Origin: Dinghuibacter silviterrae
Lineage (GTDB): Bacteria > Bacteroidota > Bacteroidia > Chitinophagales > Chitinophagaceae
Assembly: GCF_004366355.1 (NCBI RefSeq)
Contig: NZ_SODV01000001.1
Coordinates: forward strand, 3,906,001 to 3,970,000
Direction of reading: 5' to 3'
DNA length: 64,000 nucleotides
The position numbers and the translations under genes were made by a program. The notes below the pieces were generated by a model that made no database searches, had not been told where the DNA came from, and saw only the letters and a list, made by a program, of their open reading frames with translations. This document shows positions 1 through 8,397 of the stretch, in pieces; position 1 is the stretch's first letter, and each line of letters opens with the position of its first letter.

Positions 1-1794
1 GGGGTTGTATTTGAAGATTAAGGGGTCCACCGCGGACTGAACCGGTTTGAAGTTGAAATCGTGGATGACTCCGATCACCACCCCCTTATTGTCCCATACC
101 TGCAACGGTTTGCCCACCGCCGTCCGGGCGTCCCAGCCCAGCACCCTGAGCGCGCTTTCGTTGACGATATAGTTGAGCGAATCGGTAGGGTAAGCCGTCG
201 AAAAATTGCGCCCGCTGACCAGGTGCATGCCGAAGACATCAATGGTGGCGGTATCCACGCCCATGACCGAAAACATCGGAAGGCTGTTGGGATCTTTCCC
301 TTCCCAATGAACCCCGGCCGTGCCCATACTCAGGTTGACGGGTATCTCGGACACCACGGTGTATTTCCCGAGACGGGGGCTGGTGTTCATTTGCGCGGCG
401 AGCGCGTCTATATGTCGCCCCAGGTCTCCTTTAAGCCGCGCGTACAGCAGGTTTGTTTTGTTAAAACCCGGGTCGCGTTCCCGGATATACCGCAGTTGGC
501 TATACACCACGAGGGTCCCCACCATCAGGACGATAGAAACGACGAACTGGAAAACAACCAGGCCGTTCCGAAAAAGTGTGGACGATTGCCCGGGGGTGGC
601 TGTGCCCTTTAGCACCTTGACGGGCTTGAAACCCGACAGGAAAAGGGCAGGGTAGGAACCCGCCACCAGCGCCGTCAGCAGGAATACCCCCAGCAGTATC
701 CAGCCGTAGGCAAAGTCTACCGACAGCGTCGTGCCCAGGGCGTCGTTAAAAAAAGGAAGGGCTACAAAAAGCAAGACGAGACCCGCCAAAAGAGACAGGA
801 ACGTGACCACGGCTGATTCTCCAAGGAATTGCGCGATCAGTTGCCAGCGCGGGGCGCCGATCACCTTGCGGACCCCGACTTCCTTTGCCCGCCGGGCCGA
901 CCGGGCCGTGGCCAGGTTCATAAAATTGATACAGGCGACCAGGAGAATGATCAAGGCCACCAAGGAAAAAATGCGCACGTACCGGATATCCCCGTGACCC
1001 GTGATGTCATAAGGATAAGTGGAATACAGGTGGATCCGGTCCACCGGTTGCAGGGCGATGTCCGCTTTAAAACTCGCGTCTGCCTCAGCGTAGATTTGAT
1101 TGATCTGTCGTTGCAGCGCCGGGGCTTTTGCCGGGTCGAGCTGCACATAGGTATAGAAATTGAGGTTGTCCCAGTGATGGTTCAGGATGTCGCCGTCCGT
1201 TTTGGCGTCAAACGACATGGGTAATAAAATGTCCACCTGCAAATGGGTGTTGGAGGGCATGTCTTTGAGCACACCGGTGACCTTGAACACGTCCTTGTCC
1301 CCCATACGAATGGTCTCGCCGACAGGGTTCTTGTCTCCGAAGTATTTTTTAGCGATGTGTTCCGTGAGGAGTAAACCATCCGGCGCCACCAGGGCGGTGG
1401 CCGGATCGCCGGATACCAGCGGCAGGGAAAACATCCTCAACAGGCTGGGGTCCGCGAAAAACGCCCTTTTTTCCTCAAAATATTTGTTACCAACTGTAAA
1501 AACGGTGGATCCCCCGAAGGTGCCTTTTATGCGTGCGGTTTCGACCACCCCCGGGACCTGTGTTTTTAATGCCTCTGCCAGCGGGGCCCCTGTGAGCGGA
1601 TATTCCTGGTCGAGTACGCGGGCGGTGACCCGGTAGACGTCAGGATAGCGGTCAAAGCTCAGCTCGTGACGGACCCAAAGCCAGATCAGCAGGGAACACG
1701 CCAAGCCGGTGGACAAACCCACGACATTGAGCAGGGTAAACACGCGGTGCCGGGCCAGGTTCCGGACGGCGGTTTTGAAAAGGGTGCGCAGCAT
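1..1794 (-). CDS. FtsX/MacB-type ABC transporter permease, C-terminus cut by window edge
   Basis: This is an inner-membrane permease of the FtsX-like family, which moves or extrudes substrates with a separate ATPase partner. It starts at 1794 (MLRTLFKTAVRNLARHRV) and stays open for 598 codons to position 1, so the stop lies outside the window. The first membrane segment is at about residues 20-40 (LLNVVGLSTGLACSLLIWLW). A periplasmic core follows, then around residue 278 the helix and signature INFMNLATARSARRAKEVGV, which is typical of Bacteroidota members. The usual length is near 790 residues, so roughly the last quarter is missing. No ATPase gene is visible. The gene is divergent from the next one over a 183-bp gap. 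Confidence 0.9.
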   Translation of the reverse strand, partial: MLRTLFKTAVRNLARHRVFTLLNVVGLSTGLACSLLIWLWVRHELSFDRYPDVYRVTARVLDQEYPLTGAPLAEALKTQVPGVVETARIKGTFGGSTVFTVGNKYFEEKRAFFADPSLLRMFSLPLVSGDPATALVAPDGLLLTEHIAKKYFGDKNPVGETIRMGDKDVFKVTGVLKDMPSNTHLQVDILLPMSFDAKTDGDILNHHWDNLNFYTYVQLDPAKAPALQRQINQIYAEADASFKADIALQPVDRIHLYSTYPYDITGHGDIRYVRIFSLVALIILLVACINFMNLATARSARRAKEVGVRKVIGAPRWQLIAQFLGESAVVTFLSLLAGLVLLFVALPFFNDALGTTLSVDFAYGWILLGVFLLTALVAGSYPALFLSGFKPVKVLKGTATPGQSSTLFRNGLVVFQFVVSIVLMVGTLVVYSQLRYIRERDPGFNKTNLLYARLKGDLGRHIDALAAQMNTSPRLGKYTVVSEIPVNLSMGTAGVHWEGKDPNSLPMFSVMGVDTATIDVFGMHLVSGRNFSTAYPTDSLNYIVNESALRVLGWDARTAVGKPLQVWDNKGVVIGVIHDFNFKPVQSAVDPLIFKYNP

Positions 1795-1962
1795 ACGGGG
1801 TCGGGAGCGAAAGCCATGCCGGACCTATACGTGACTGACTATCATCTGATTGAGGGGCGGACCGGTGAAAAAGGTGCCCGCTTTCGATACAACGTTTGTT
1901 CGGTAGTGTGCAAACGTTGGAATTCCGGGACCAACGGTCACGATCGCGCCTTGCTTTTTCAA

Positions 1963-1969
1963 TATCTTG
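1963..1969 (+). promoter_or_regulatory. Candidate -7 box (TATCTTG) before the ThuA/dehydrogenase lipoprotein
   Basis: TATCTTG, close to the Bacteroidota -7 consensus TAnnTTTG, ends 8 nt before the ATG at 1978. It lies in the divergent gap 1795-1977, where nothing else was recognised. Confidence 0.45.
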
Positions 1970-1977
1970 CCCCCCTT

Positions 1978-4137
1978 ATGAAGCGATACTTGCCGTTGTT
2001 CCTGCTGCTGGCTGCCTGCCACACCACACCCTCCCGCGTGTTGATCTTATCTTTTTCCCAAACCGAAGGACATCCCGACAGCGTCCGGCTGATCAAGACC
2101 CTGGACTCGATGAAGGTCCGCCTGGACACCACCACCGATCCCACCCGCTTTACAGACAGTACCCTGACCCGTTATACCGCCGTCGTGCTGTTGGACGCGG
2201 ACGGGGACATGTTGCCCTTTGCCAGCCGTGTCGCCCTGAAGCGTTTCCTGGAAGCAGGAGGCGGGTTAATCCGCCTCGGCCATAATGGCGTCACGGACTA
2301 CGACTGGAACTGGTACAAACGCCTCATTAAAGGGGACCATCCTTACGGGGACCGGGTATACAATGCTGACACCCTCTTCAAAAGAGACAGCCTCGCCCGC
2401 GTGTTCCATGCGGTGGACGGGCTGAACTACGGCAGGACGACCACGGTGTATCCGCCGGTCGAAGCCCATTTCAAAAAGGTGCCCCTCGTCCAGGGGCAGA
2501 TCTTCGAACCCACGGAAATGACGGTCCTGCCCAATCTGGACGTTCTTTTCCTTCAAAGAAGGGGTGAAGTGATGTTGTACAAAAACGCCACCCACCAGCT
2601 CAAACAGGCGGGACTCCTGGGCGTCTATTTCCATACCGACAAACCCGGCGTGAACGTGGAAGAGGGGATGCTCGGGCTTTGCAAAGACCCCGACTATGCG
2701 GAGAACCACTGGGTATACATCTACTACAGCGTACTCGACAGCCCGTTCAACCGGTTGTCGCGTTTTACTTTTGCAAACGATACCCTGGACCCCGCGACGG
2801 AAAAACCCATCCTGGAGGTCCATACCACCCGGGATATATGTTGCCATACGGGTGGATCCATCGCGTTTAACCACGACGGCCTGCTCTTTCTGTCCACGGG
2901 GGACAATTCCACGCCCTTTGACAAAGGCGGCGCCCGTTTTGTCAGCCATGGTTTTGCCCCGCTGGACCAGGTTCCCGGCGACCAGCAATACGACGCGGAA
3001 CGTTCGGCCGGCAACACCAACGACCTCCGCGGGAAGATCCTCCGCATCCGTGTGCACAATGACGGCAGTTATACCATTCCCGAAGGAAACCTTTTTAAAC
3101 CGGGCACGCCCAATACCCGGCCCGAGATCTATGTCATGGGAGACCGCAATCCTTACCGGATCTCCGTGGACCAGGCCAACAGCTTCCTATACTGGGGCGA
3201 GGTCGGACCCGACGCCGGCAGCGACAGCCTCGGCACCCGCGGCCCCAGGGGATACGACGAATACAACCAGGCCCGCGCCGCCGGGAACTTTGGCTGGCCG
3301 TTTTTTGTCGGCAACAACCTGGCGTACCACGCCTACGATTATACCAACGGTGTTCCCGGCCCCGCCTTCGATCCGCAACACCCCCGGAATACGTCCCCCA
3401 ACAATACCGGTCTGACGGACCTGCCTCCCGCCCAAAACGCGTTTATTTGGTATCCTTACGGGAATTCCCCCGAATTCCCCGAAGTCGGAAACGGCGGCCG
3501 GACCGCCATGGCCGGACCGGTGTACCACTGCGACGACTACCCCGAAGAAACCCGCTATCCTTCGTATTACGACGGCAAATTGTTTATCTACGAATGGATG
3601 CGCGATTGGATGATGGCCGTCACCATGAACGATAAGGGTGACCTCATGGAAATGGAGCCCTTTTTGCCCAAACTGCCCATACACCATTGCATCGACCTCG
3701 AAGTGGGGCCCGACGGGCGGTTCTACATGCTGGAATATGGGACGGGGTGGTTTACAAAAAATCCCGATGCCGGGCTTTACCGGCTTGACTACGATACTTC
3801 TTTTAGCGCCACCGGCGACGTCGCGTCCCCGGACGGTACCCTGGCCAGCAACAACCCGGTCATCCAGACGGGCCGAGCGCTTGTCCAAAACCTCGACTGC
3901 AAAAGCTGTCACCAGGAAAACGGCAAGTCCATCGGCCCTTCGTTCCTACAGGTATCCGAAAAGTATGCGGATCACACCGACGTCGACACCTACCTCACCC
4001 AAAAGGTCATCCGGGGCGGCAGCGGTGTCTGGGGTGATGTAGCGATGGCGGCCCACCCTGATATAAACAAGGACGACCTCCACAAGGTTATTCAGTACAT
4101 TCTCGCGTTGTCGGGGGAAAAGAAGGGGGGCAAATGA
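1978..4137 (+). CDS. Lipoprotein with ThuA-like, PQQ-type sugar dehydrogenase and cytochrome c modules
   Basis: This is a predicted lipid-anchored envelope oxidoreductase of 719 residues. The ATG at 1978 is chosen because it gives a lipoprotein signal (MKRYLPLFLLLAACHT); the longer open frame from 1666 runs through the divergent promoter region. A shortened ThuA-like domain comes first (about residues 20-160, with ALKRFLEAGGG and VTDYDWNWY). It is followed by a glucose/sorbosone dehydrogenase-like beta-propeller (about 165-620, with GDRNPYRISVDQ and AAGNFGWPFFVG). A C-terminal class I cytochrome c domain has its haem motif CKSCH near residue 641. The module order is common in soil Bacteroidota, but the PKD and CBM modules often present are absent. 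The substrate is unknown. It overlaps the next gene by 4 bp (ATGA), so the two are probably translated together. Confidence 0.85.
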   Translation: MKRYLPLFLLLAACHTTPSRVLILSFSQTEGHPDSVRLIKTLDSMKVRLDTTTDPTRFTDSTLTRYTAVVLLDADGDMLPFASRVALKRFLEAGGGLIRLGHNGVTDYDWNWYKRLIKGDHPYGDRVYNADTLFKRDSLARVFHAVDGLNYGRTTTVYPPVEAHFKKVPLVQGQIFEPTEMTVLPNLDVLFLQRRGEVMLYKNATHQLKQAGLLGVYFHTDKPGVNVEEGMLGLCKDPDYAENHWVYIYYSVLDSPFNRLSRFTFANDTLDPATEKPILEVHTTRDICCHTGGSIAFNHDGLLFLSTGDNSTPFDKGGARFVSHGFAPLDQVPGDQQYDAERSAGNTNDLRGKILRIRVHNDGSYTIPEGNLFKPGTPNTRPEIYVMGDRNPYRISVDQANSFLYWGEVGPDAGSDSLGTRGPRGYDEYNQARAAGNFGWPFFVGNNLAYHAYDYTNGVPGPAFDPQHPRNTSPNNTGLTDLPPAQNAFIWYPYGNSPEFPEVGNGGRTAMAGPVYHCDDYPEETRYPSYYDGKLFIYEWMRDWMMAVTMNDKGDLMEMEPFLPKLPIHHCIDLEVGPDGRFYMLEYGTGWFTKNPDAGLYRLDYDTSFSATGDVASPDGTLASNNPVIQTGRALVQNLDCKSCHQENGKSIGPSFLQVSEKYADHTDVDTYLTQKVIRGGSGVWGDVAMAAHPDINKDDLHKVIQYILALSGEKKGGK

Positions 4138-6527
4138 GGTACGCGTTGCTGTTATGCTGTCTGCTGCGCGTGTGCTTCGCGCAGACCTTGCATGGCCGCG
4201 TCACCGGCGCGCATGGCGAGCCTGTGGCGGGGGCCACCGTACGGGTGTTGAATACGGTCGTGGAGGCCACTACGGGGGCGGACGGCAGGTTCACGCTGGC
4301 CGTGGGCGCCGCTGCGGGGGGCGTGGGGCGCACCGCCAAAGCGCCTCCGGATGGCGCCGCCCGACGCGATGCGGCTTCGACCGCGCGCCTCACCCTCTAT
4401 GTCACTGCTCCGGGCTACGCCTCCCGTATCGTTTCCGGCGACTCGCTCGATATATCGCTGGCCCCGGCCATCCGGCAACTCGATGATATCGTAGTTAGTG
4501 CAGGGAAAAAGGAAGAAAACTCCCGGGACCTTCCCCTGAGCCTCACCACCCTGAACGCCGCCGCAGCGGAGCGCCTTTGGGCGATGGAAGACCTGCGCGA
4601 CGAGGTATCGAACCTTTACGCTGCGGGGCCCGGCGATGGAAGAGATGTGATCTCTATCCGGGGCGTCACCAGCACGTCGTATGATCCCGCCGTCACCACC
4701 TATGTGGACGGCGTAAGCGCCATGAGCCTCAAAAGCTATATCCCCCAGCTTTTTGACGTGGACCGGATCGAGGTCCTGAAAGGGCCGCAGGGGACGCTTT
4801 ATGGGCGTAACGCACTCGGCGGTGTCATCAACGTCATCACACGCCCGCCCACCGGCGAACGAAAAGCTTTTGTGGAAGCCGACCTGGGCAACTATGACCA
4901 GCAACGGTATTCGGCGGGGCTGCAACTGCCGGTCGTGCGCGACCGGTTGTTCCTGTCCGCCGCTGTCTTATACGAAGGCCGCCACGGTTTTTACACCAAC
5001 GACTATACCCATACCGACTTCGACCGCCAGCACCGTTTCGGCGGGAACTATGCGCTGCGCTACCTGGCTGGGAACCATTGGTCTGTGGAAGGTACCTTCA
5101 AACACCTGGAGAACCGCAACAACGGCGCCTTTCCGCTGATGGCGACGCCAGGGATGGTCCTGGCCCATCCCTATCATGTCGACCAGAATGCCGTCACCAC
5201 GATGGTGGACAATACCGTGAATGCGTCGCTGGCGGCACGGTACGCGGGGCCGCGCTTTACCTTTAGCACGCAAACAGCCTATGCTTCCAATTATCGCATC
5301 TATCAACAGCCGATCGACGGGGATTTTTCGCCGGTGGATGCCATCACCCTCATCAACAACTATGGGAAGCCTTGGAACAAGGTCAGCAACGTGACTGAGG
5401 AGCTGCGCTTTGGGAGCGCGGCGGCCGCGCGAGGCCTCAAAGCCGGCGGCTGGGATTGGACAGCCGGTCTGTACGGCTTTTACCAAGACGTCCCCACTAA
5501 ACAAGGCACCCACTATGGAAAGGACGCCGCCCTGGTCGGTTCGCCAGACAGCAACTATGCGATCGTCGACAACTCCACGCAATACGGTGCAGGGCTGGCC
5601 GCTTACGGGCAGGTTACCCGTCACCTGGCCCACGGGTGGAGTATGACCGCAGGGTTGCGGTATGATTATGAGCACAACCATGAACGGGTATACGGCGCAT
5701 ACGTGCCGGACGGCGGCAGCGCGAGCACGATCCAACCCGATACCGCGGCGAACGCTTCTTATGGTGCCTTTTCCCCCATGGGCGCGATCGCCAAAACGCT
5801 TGACCCGCACACCAGCGCCTACGCCCGCTATGCGCGGGGCTACCGCACGGGAGGGCTTACCGCCATCAGCGGGGATCCTACCCAGCCGCCTTTGTATCCC
5901 TACAAACCCGAATACAGCAACAACTGGGAAGCAGGCGTAAAAGGAGCATACGGACGGGTCACCGCCGACATCGCCCTTTTCTATTGCGTCATCAACGACG
6001 TCCAGGTACCCACGCTCGAACTCCCGGCGGGCGTGACCGTGACAAAGAACGCGGGCCGGCTGGAAAGCCGGGGTCTCGACGCCGACGTTCAGGCGCTCCT
6101 CGCGACCGGGCTGCGGTTGACGTATGGCTTTGGCTTGACCCACGCGACGTATGACAAACTCGACCTGTCGCAAAACGGGAGCGCCGAGGATCTTAAAGGC
6201 AAGACGCAGGTCTTTACGCCGGATATGACGTCCAACCTGGGGTTGCAGTACACGGTAAAACTGGATTCCAAATGGAGCGCGCATATAAGGGGCGAGTGGA
6301 TCTATCGCGGCCGTCAGTACTTCGACCTGGCCAATAAGATCGAGCAGGGCGCTTACCAGGTCGTCAACGCCGGCGCGGGTGTTGCCTACGGCGACGTCAC
6401 CCTGGAAGGGTGGGCGAGAAACCTGTCCAAAACACGGTACATCGCCTACGCGTACGACTTCGGCGCGACGCACCTGGGGGACCCATGTACTTATGGCGTT
6501 ACGCTTCGGTGGGCAGGTAGATTATAG
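4134..6527 (+). CDS. TonB-dependent outer-membrane receptor
   Basis: This 797-residue outer-membrane receptor probably imports a ligand for the neighbouring secreted enzymes, powered by TonB. A short signal peptide (MRYALLLCCLLRVCFAQ) is followed by a carboxypeptidase-regulatory-like domain (about 20-105). A plug with DDIVVSAGKKEENSRDLPLS and RIEVLKGPQGTLYGRNALGG comes next, then the beta-barrel ending in an aromatic-rich strand. It is shorter than SusC proteins and no SusD partner is adjacent, so it resembles siderophore- or FecA-like receptors. At residues 57-86 an Ala/Gly/Arg-rich, very GC-rich stretch interrupts the N-terminal domain. The start overlaps the preceding stop, and the gene ends directly before the GH43 promoter box. 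Confidence 0.9.
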   Translation: MRYALLLCCLLRVCFAQTLHGRVTGAHGEPVAGATVRVLNTVVEATTGADGRFTLAVGAAAGGVGRTAKAPPDGAARRDAASTARLTLYVTAPGYASRIVSGDSLDISLAPAIRQLDDIVVSAGKKEENSRDLPLSLTTLNAAAAERLWAMEDLRDEVSNLYAAGPGDGRDVISIRGVTSTSYDPAVTTYVDGVSAMSLKSYIPQLFDVDRIEVLKGPQGTLYGRNALGGVINVITRPPTGERKAFVEADLGNYDQQRYSAGLQLPVVRDRLFLSAAVLYEGRHGFYTNDYTHTDFDRQHRFGGNYALRYLAGNHWSVEGTFKHLENRNNGAFPLMATPGMVLAHPYHVDQNAVTTMVDNTVNASLAARYAGPRFTFSTQTAYASNYRIYQQPIDGDFSPVDAITLINNYGKPWNKVSNVTEELRFGSAAAARGLKAGGWDWTAGLYGFYQDVPTKQGTHYGKDAALVGSPDSNYAIVDNSTQYGAGLAAYGQVTRHLAHGWSMTAGLRYDYEHNHERVYGAYVPDGGSASTIQPDTAANASYGAFSPMGAIAKTLDPHTSAYARYARGYRTGGLTAISGDPTQPPLYPYKPEYSNNWEAGVKGAYGRVTADIALFYCVINDVQVPTLELPAGVTVTKNAGRLESRGLDADVQALLATGLRLTYGFGLTHATYDKLDLSQNGSAEDLKGKTQVFTPDMTSNLGLQYTVKLDSKWSAHIRGEWIYRGRQYFDLANKIEQGAYQVVNAGAGVAYGDVTLEGWARNLSKTRYIAYAYDFGATHLGDPCTYGVTLRWAGRL

Positions 6528-6535
6528 TATCTTTG
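6528..6535 (+). promoter_or_regulatory. Perfect -7 box TATCTTTG, 4 nt from the GH43 start
   Basis: TATCTTTG matches TAnnTTTG exactly. It begins one base after the stop of the TonB receptor and ends 4 nt before the ATG at 6540. Transcription from it would begin at or next to the start codon. Confidence 0.6.
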
Positions 6536-6539
6536 GCCG

Positions 6540-7466
6540 ATGGGCGTCTATCTTTATCTGCTGCTGTTGTTGCCATCCTCTTCCGGCAATCCCATTTTTC
6601 CCGGTTGGTACGCCGACCCCGAGACCGCGGTCTACGGGCACACCTACTGGATCTATCCCACCTATTCCGCCCGGTATAACGACCAGGTGTTTTTTGATGC
6701 TTTTTCCTCCACCGATCTGGTACACTGGCAAAAACATCCGCATATCCTGGACACCACCTCCGTCCGCTGGGCCAAACGCGCGATGTGGGCCCCGGCCATC
6801 GCGAAGAAAGACGGGAAGTATTATTTCTTCTTTGGCGCCAACGACATCCAGAACGATACTTCTCTTGGCGGGATAGGTGTGGCCGTGGCCGATCGCCCCG
6901 GGGGACCCTACCGCGACTACCTCGGCAAGCCGCTGATCGGCGTTTTTCACAACGGCGCCCAACCTATCGATCAGGCGGTATTCCAGGACAAGGACGGAAG
7001 CTGGTATATGATCTATGGAGGTTGGGGGCATTGTAACATTGCAAAGCTCAAGGACGACTTTACGGGGTTTGCGTCGGCGTTTAAGGAAATCACCCCCGAA
7101 CACTACGTGGAAGGCCCCTATATGATCTACCGGAAGGGCAAGTACTACTTTATGTGGTCCGAGGGTGGTTGGACGGGTCCTGACTATTCGGTCGCTTATG
7201 CCATGGCAGACAGCCCCATGGGCCCCTTCAAACGCATCGGCAAAATCCTTCAGCAGGATATGGCCGTGGCCACGGGCGCGGGTCACCACAGCATCCTTCA
7301 CATCCCCGGAACCGATGACTATTACATCGTCTATCACCGCCGGCCGCTGGGTGAAACCGACGCGAACCATCGCGTCGTGTGTATCGACAAGATGGAGTTT
7401 GCGCCGGACGGGACCATAAAGCCGGTGAAGATTACCATGGAAGGGGTGGCGCCGCGGCCGCTATAG
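6540..7466 (+). CDS. Glycoside hydrolase family 43 protein
   Basis: This is a secreted five-bladed beta-propeller glycosidase of 308 residues, probably acting on arabinan- or xylan-type side chains. The three GH43 carboxylates are visible: the base Asp26 in WYADPE near the N-terminus, the pKa-modulating Asp144 in PIDQAVFQDKDG, and the acid Glu191 in VEGPYMIYRKGKYYF. A short hydrophobic leader (YLYLLLLLPSSSG) suggests export. It is a single-domain enzyme with no carbohydrate-binding module. It has its own -7 box, and it overlaps the convergent DeoR gene by 6 bp. Exact substrate specificity cannot be read from the sequence. Confidence 0.88.
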   Translation: MGVYLYLLLLLPSSSGNPIFPGWYADPETAVYGHTYWIYPTYSARYNDQVFFDAFSSTDLVHWQKHPHILDTTSVRWAKRAMWAPAIAKKDGKYYFFFGANDIQNDTSLGGIGVAVADRPGGPYRDYLGKPLIGVFHNGAQPIDQAVFQDKDGSWYMIYGGWGHCNIAKLKDDFTGFASAFKEITPEHYVEGPYMIYRKGKYYFMWSEGGWTGPDYSVAYAMADSPMGPFKRIGKILQQDMAVATGAGHHSILHIPGTDDYYIVYHRRPLGETDANHRVVCIDKMEFAPDGTIKPVKITMEGVAPRPL

Positions 7467-8246
7467 AATCGTCAGATCCTTCAACCGGTACGCCTGCAAA
7501 TTCGGGTGATCCGGGGGTAACTCCGTGACCAGATAGTCCACCTCGTCTATATCGGCGATCTTCATTTGCATCGTCGAGTCGAGCTTTTCGCTGATGGCCA
7601 GGATGGCCACTTTTTCCGCAGCCTTGATCATGGCTTTTTTCACCTGTATGGTTTCCCAGTCGGAATCGGTCAGCCCGGCGACCTGATCGATGGCGTTGGT
7701 GCCCATGATGCAGAGGTCCGCCTTGATGCCCGCGAGGTATTCGAATACTTCGCCACTGACGGTCATCTGGCTATAGGCCGAGACCTGTCCGCCGATCATG
7801 ATGGTGCGGATCATGGGTTTGTCGAGCAATTCGACCGCGGTCAGCACATTGACGGTAATAAAAGTAGCGCGCAATGTGGGTGGGATCCTTTTGATGAATT
7901 CGCGGATCGTCGTACCGCCGCCGGCGAGGATGATGATGTCGTCTTTCAGCAGAGAGAGGACCTTATCCGCGATGACGGCCTTGCTCTTTTGGGCGTAGGT
8001 TTCGGCCTCGTGCCCGTAGTGATAGGCGGCGGACATGACGCCTCCTTTGATGCGGATGACTTTGCCTTCCTCCGCAAGTTCGTTGATGTCCCGGCGGATG
8101 GTATCCTCGGAGACGTCGATCAATGCTACGAGGTCATTGAACATCAGACGCGTATGGATGTTGACTTGTCTTAGGATCAAGTCTTTCCGCTCTTTTTTGG
8201 GGAGCGCCGGCACGGCGGTGCCACCGTTGATCTTTGTCTTTGCCAT
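7461..8246 (-). CDS. DeoR-family transcriptional regulator
   Basis: This cytoplasmic DNA-binding regulator of 261 residues is of the kind that senses phosphorylated sugars. The N-terminal winged helix-turn-helix (about residues 18-75) contains the DeoR signature DVSEDTIRRDINELAEEGK. A DeoRC sugar-phosphate sensor domain follows, with the glycine-rich ILAGGGTTIREF and the IMGTNAID segment. It is transcribed away from the SusC operon, with which it shares the 151-bp gap 8247-8397. That gap holds two copies of a TTGCAA-type inverted repeat, so control of the SusCD-RidA-kinase-dipeptidase operon, of itself, or of both is the natural inference. The effector may be the product of the PfkB kinase in that operon. 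Confidence 0.92.
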   Translation of the reverse strand: MAKTKINGGTAVPALPKKERKDLILRQVNIHTRLMFNDLVALIDVSEDTIRRDINELAEEGKVIRIKGGVMSAAYHYGHEAETYAQKSKAVIADKVLSLLKDDIIILAGGGTTIREFIKRIPPTLRATFITVNVLTAVELLDKPMIRTIMIGGQVSAYSQMTVSGEVFEYLAGIKADLCIMGTNAIDQVAGLTDSDWETIQVKKAMIKAAEKVAILAISEKLDSTMQMKIADIDEVDYLVTELPPDHPNLQAYRLKDLTIL

Positions 8247-8300
8247 CGTGTTGGTAAATCTACACTATCCGGCGAAATTACAAATACCGCCAAATTTTTG

Positions 8301-8354
8301 CAGCAATATTTGCAATTAATCCCAAAATGATTACTTTAGTTGCAATATTTGCAA
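8301..8354. promoter_or_regulatory. Repeated palindromic motif, candidate DeoR operator pair
   Basis: GCAATATTTGCAA occurs at 8303-8315 and again at 8342-8354, a spacing of 39 bp. The second copy is part of TTGCAATATTTGCAA, two palindromic TTGCAA half-sites around TAT. Both lie between the divergent DeoR and SusC genes. The internal AATATTTG also resembles a -7 box, so a promoter role is possible. Confidence 0.55.
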
Positions 8355-8397
8355 ATTCTACTCAGGCTTGATTTTCTAACGTAAACCTTAACCTTCC

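Noticed and set aside
1666-1977. Long N-terminal extension of the ThuA/dehydrogenase lipoprotein
   Set aside because: It overlaps the start of the divergent permease gene, is not like any signal or domain, and hides the clear lipoprotein leader starting at 1978.
4968-6473. 501-codon antisense open frame in the TonB receptor gene
   Set aside because: It lies wholly inside a well-supported receptor gene on the other strand, and its translation has no recognisable motif. Long antisense frames are expected in GC-rich coding DNA.
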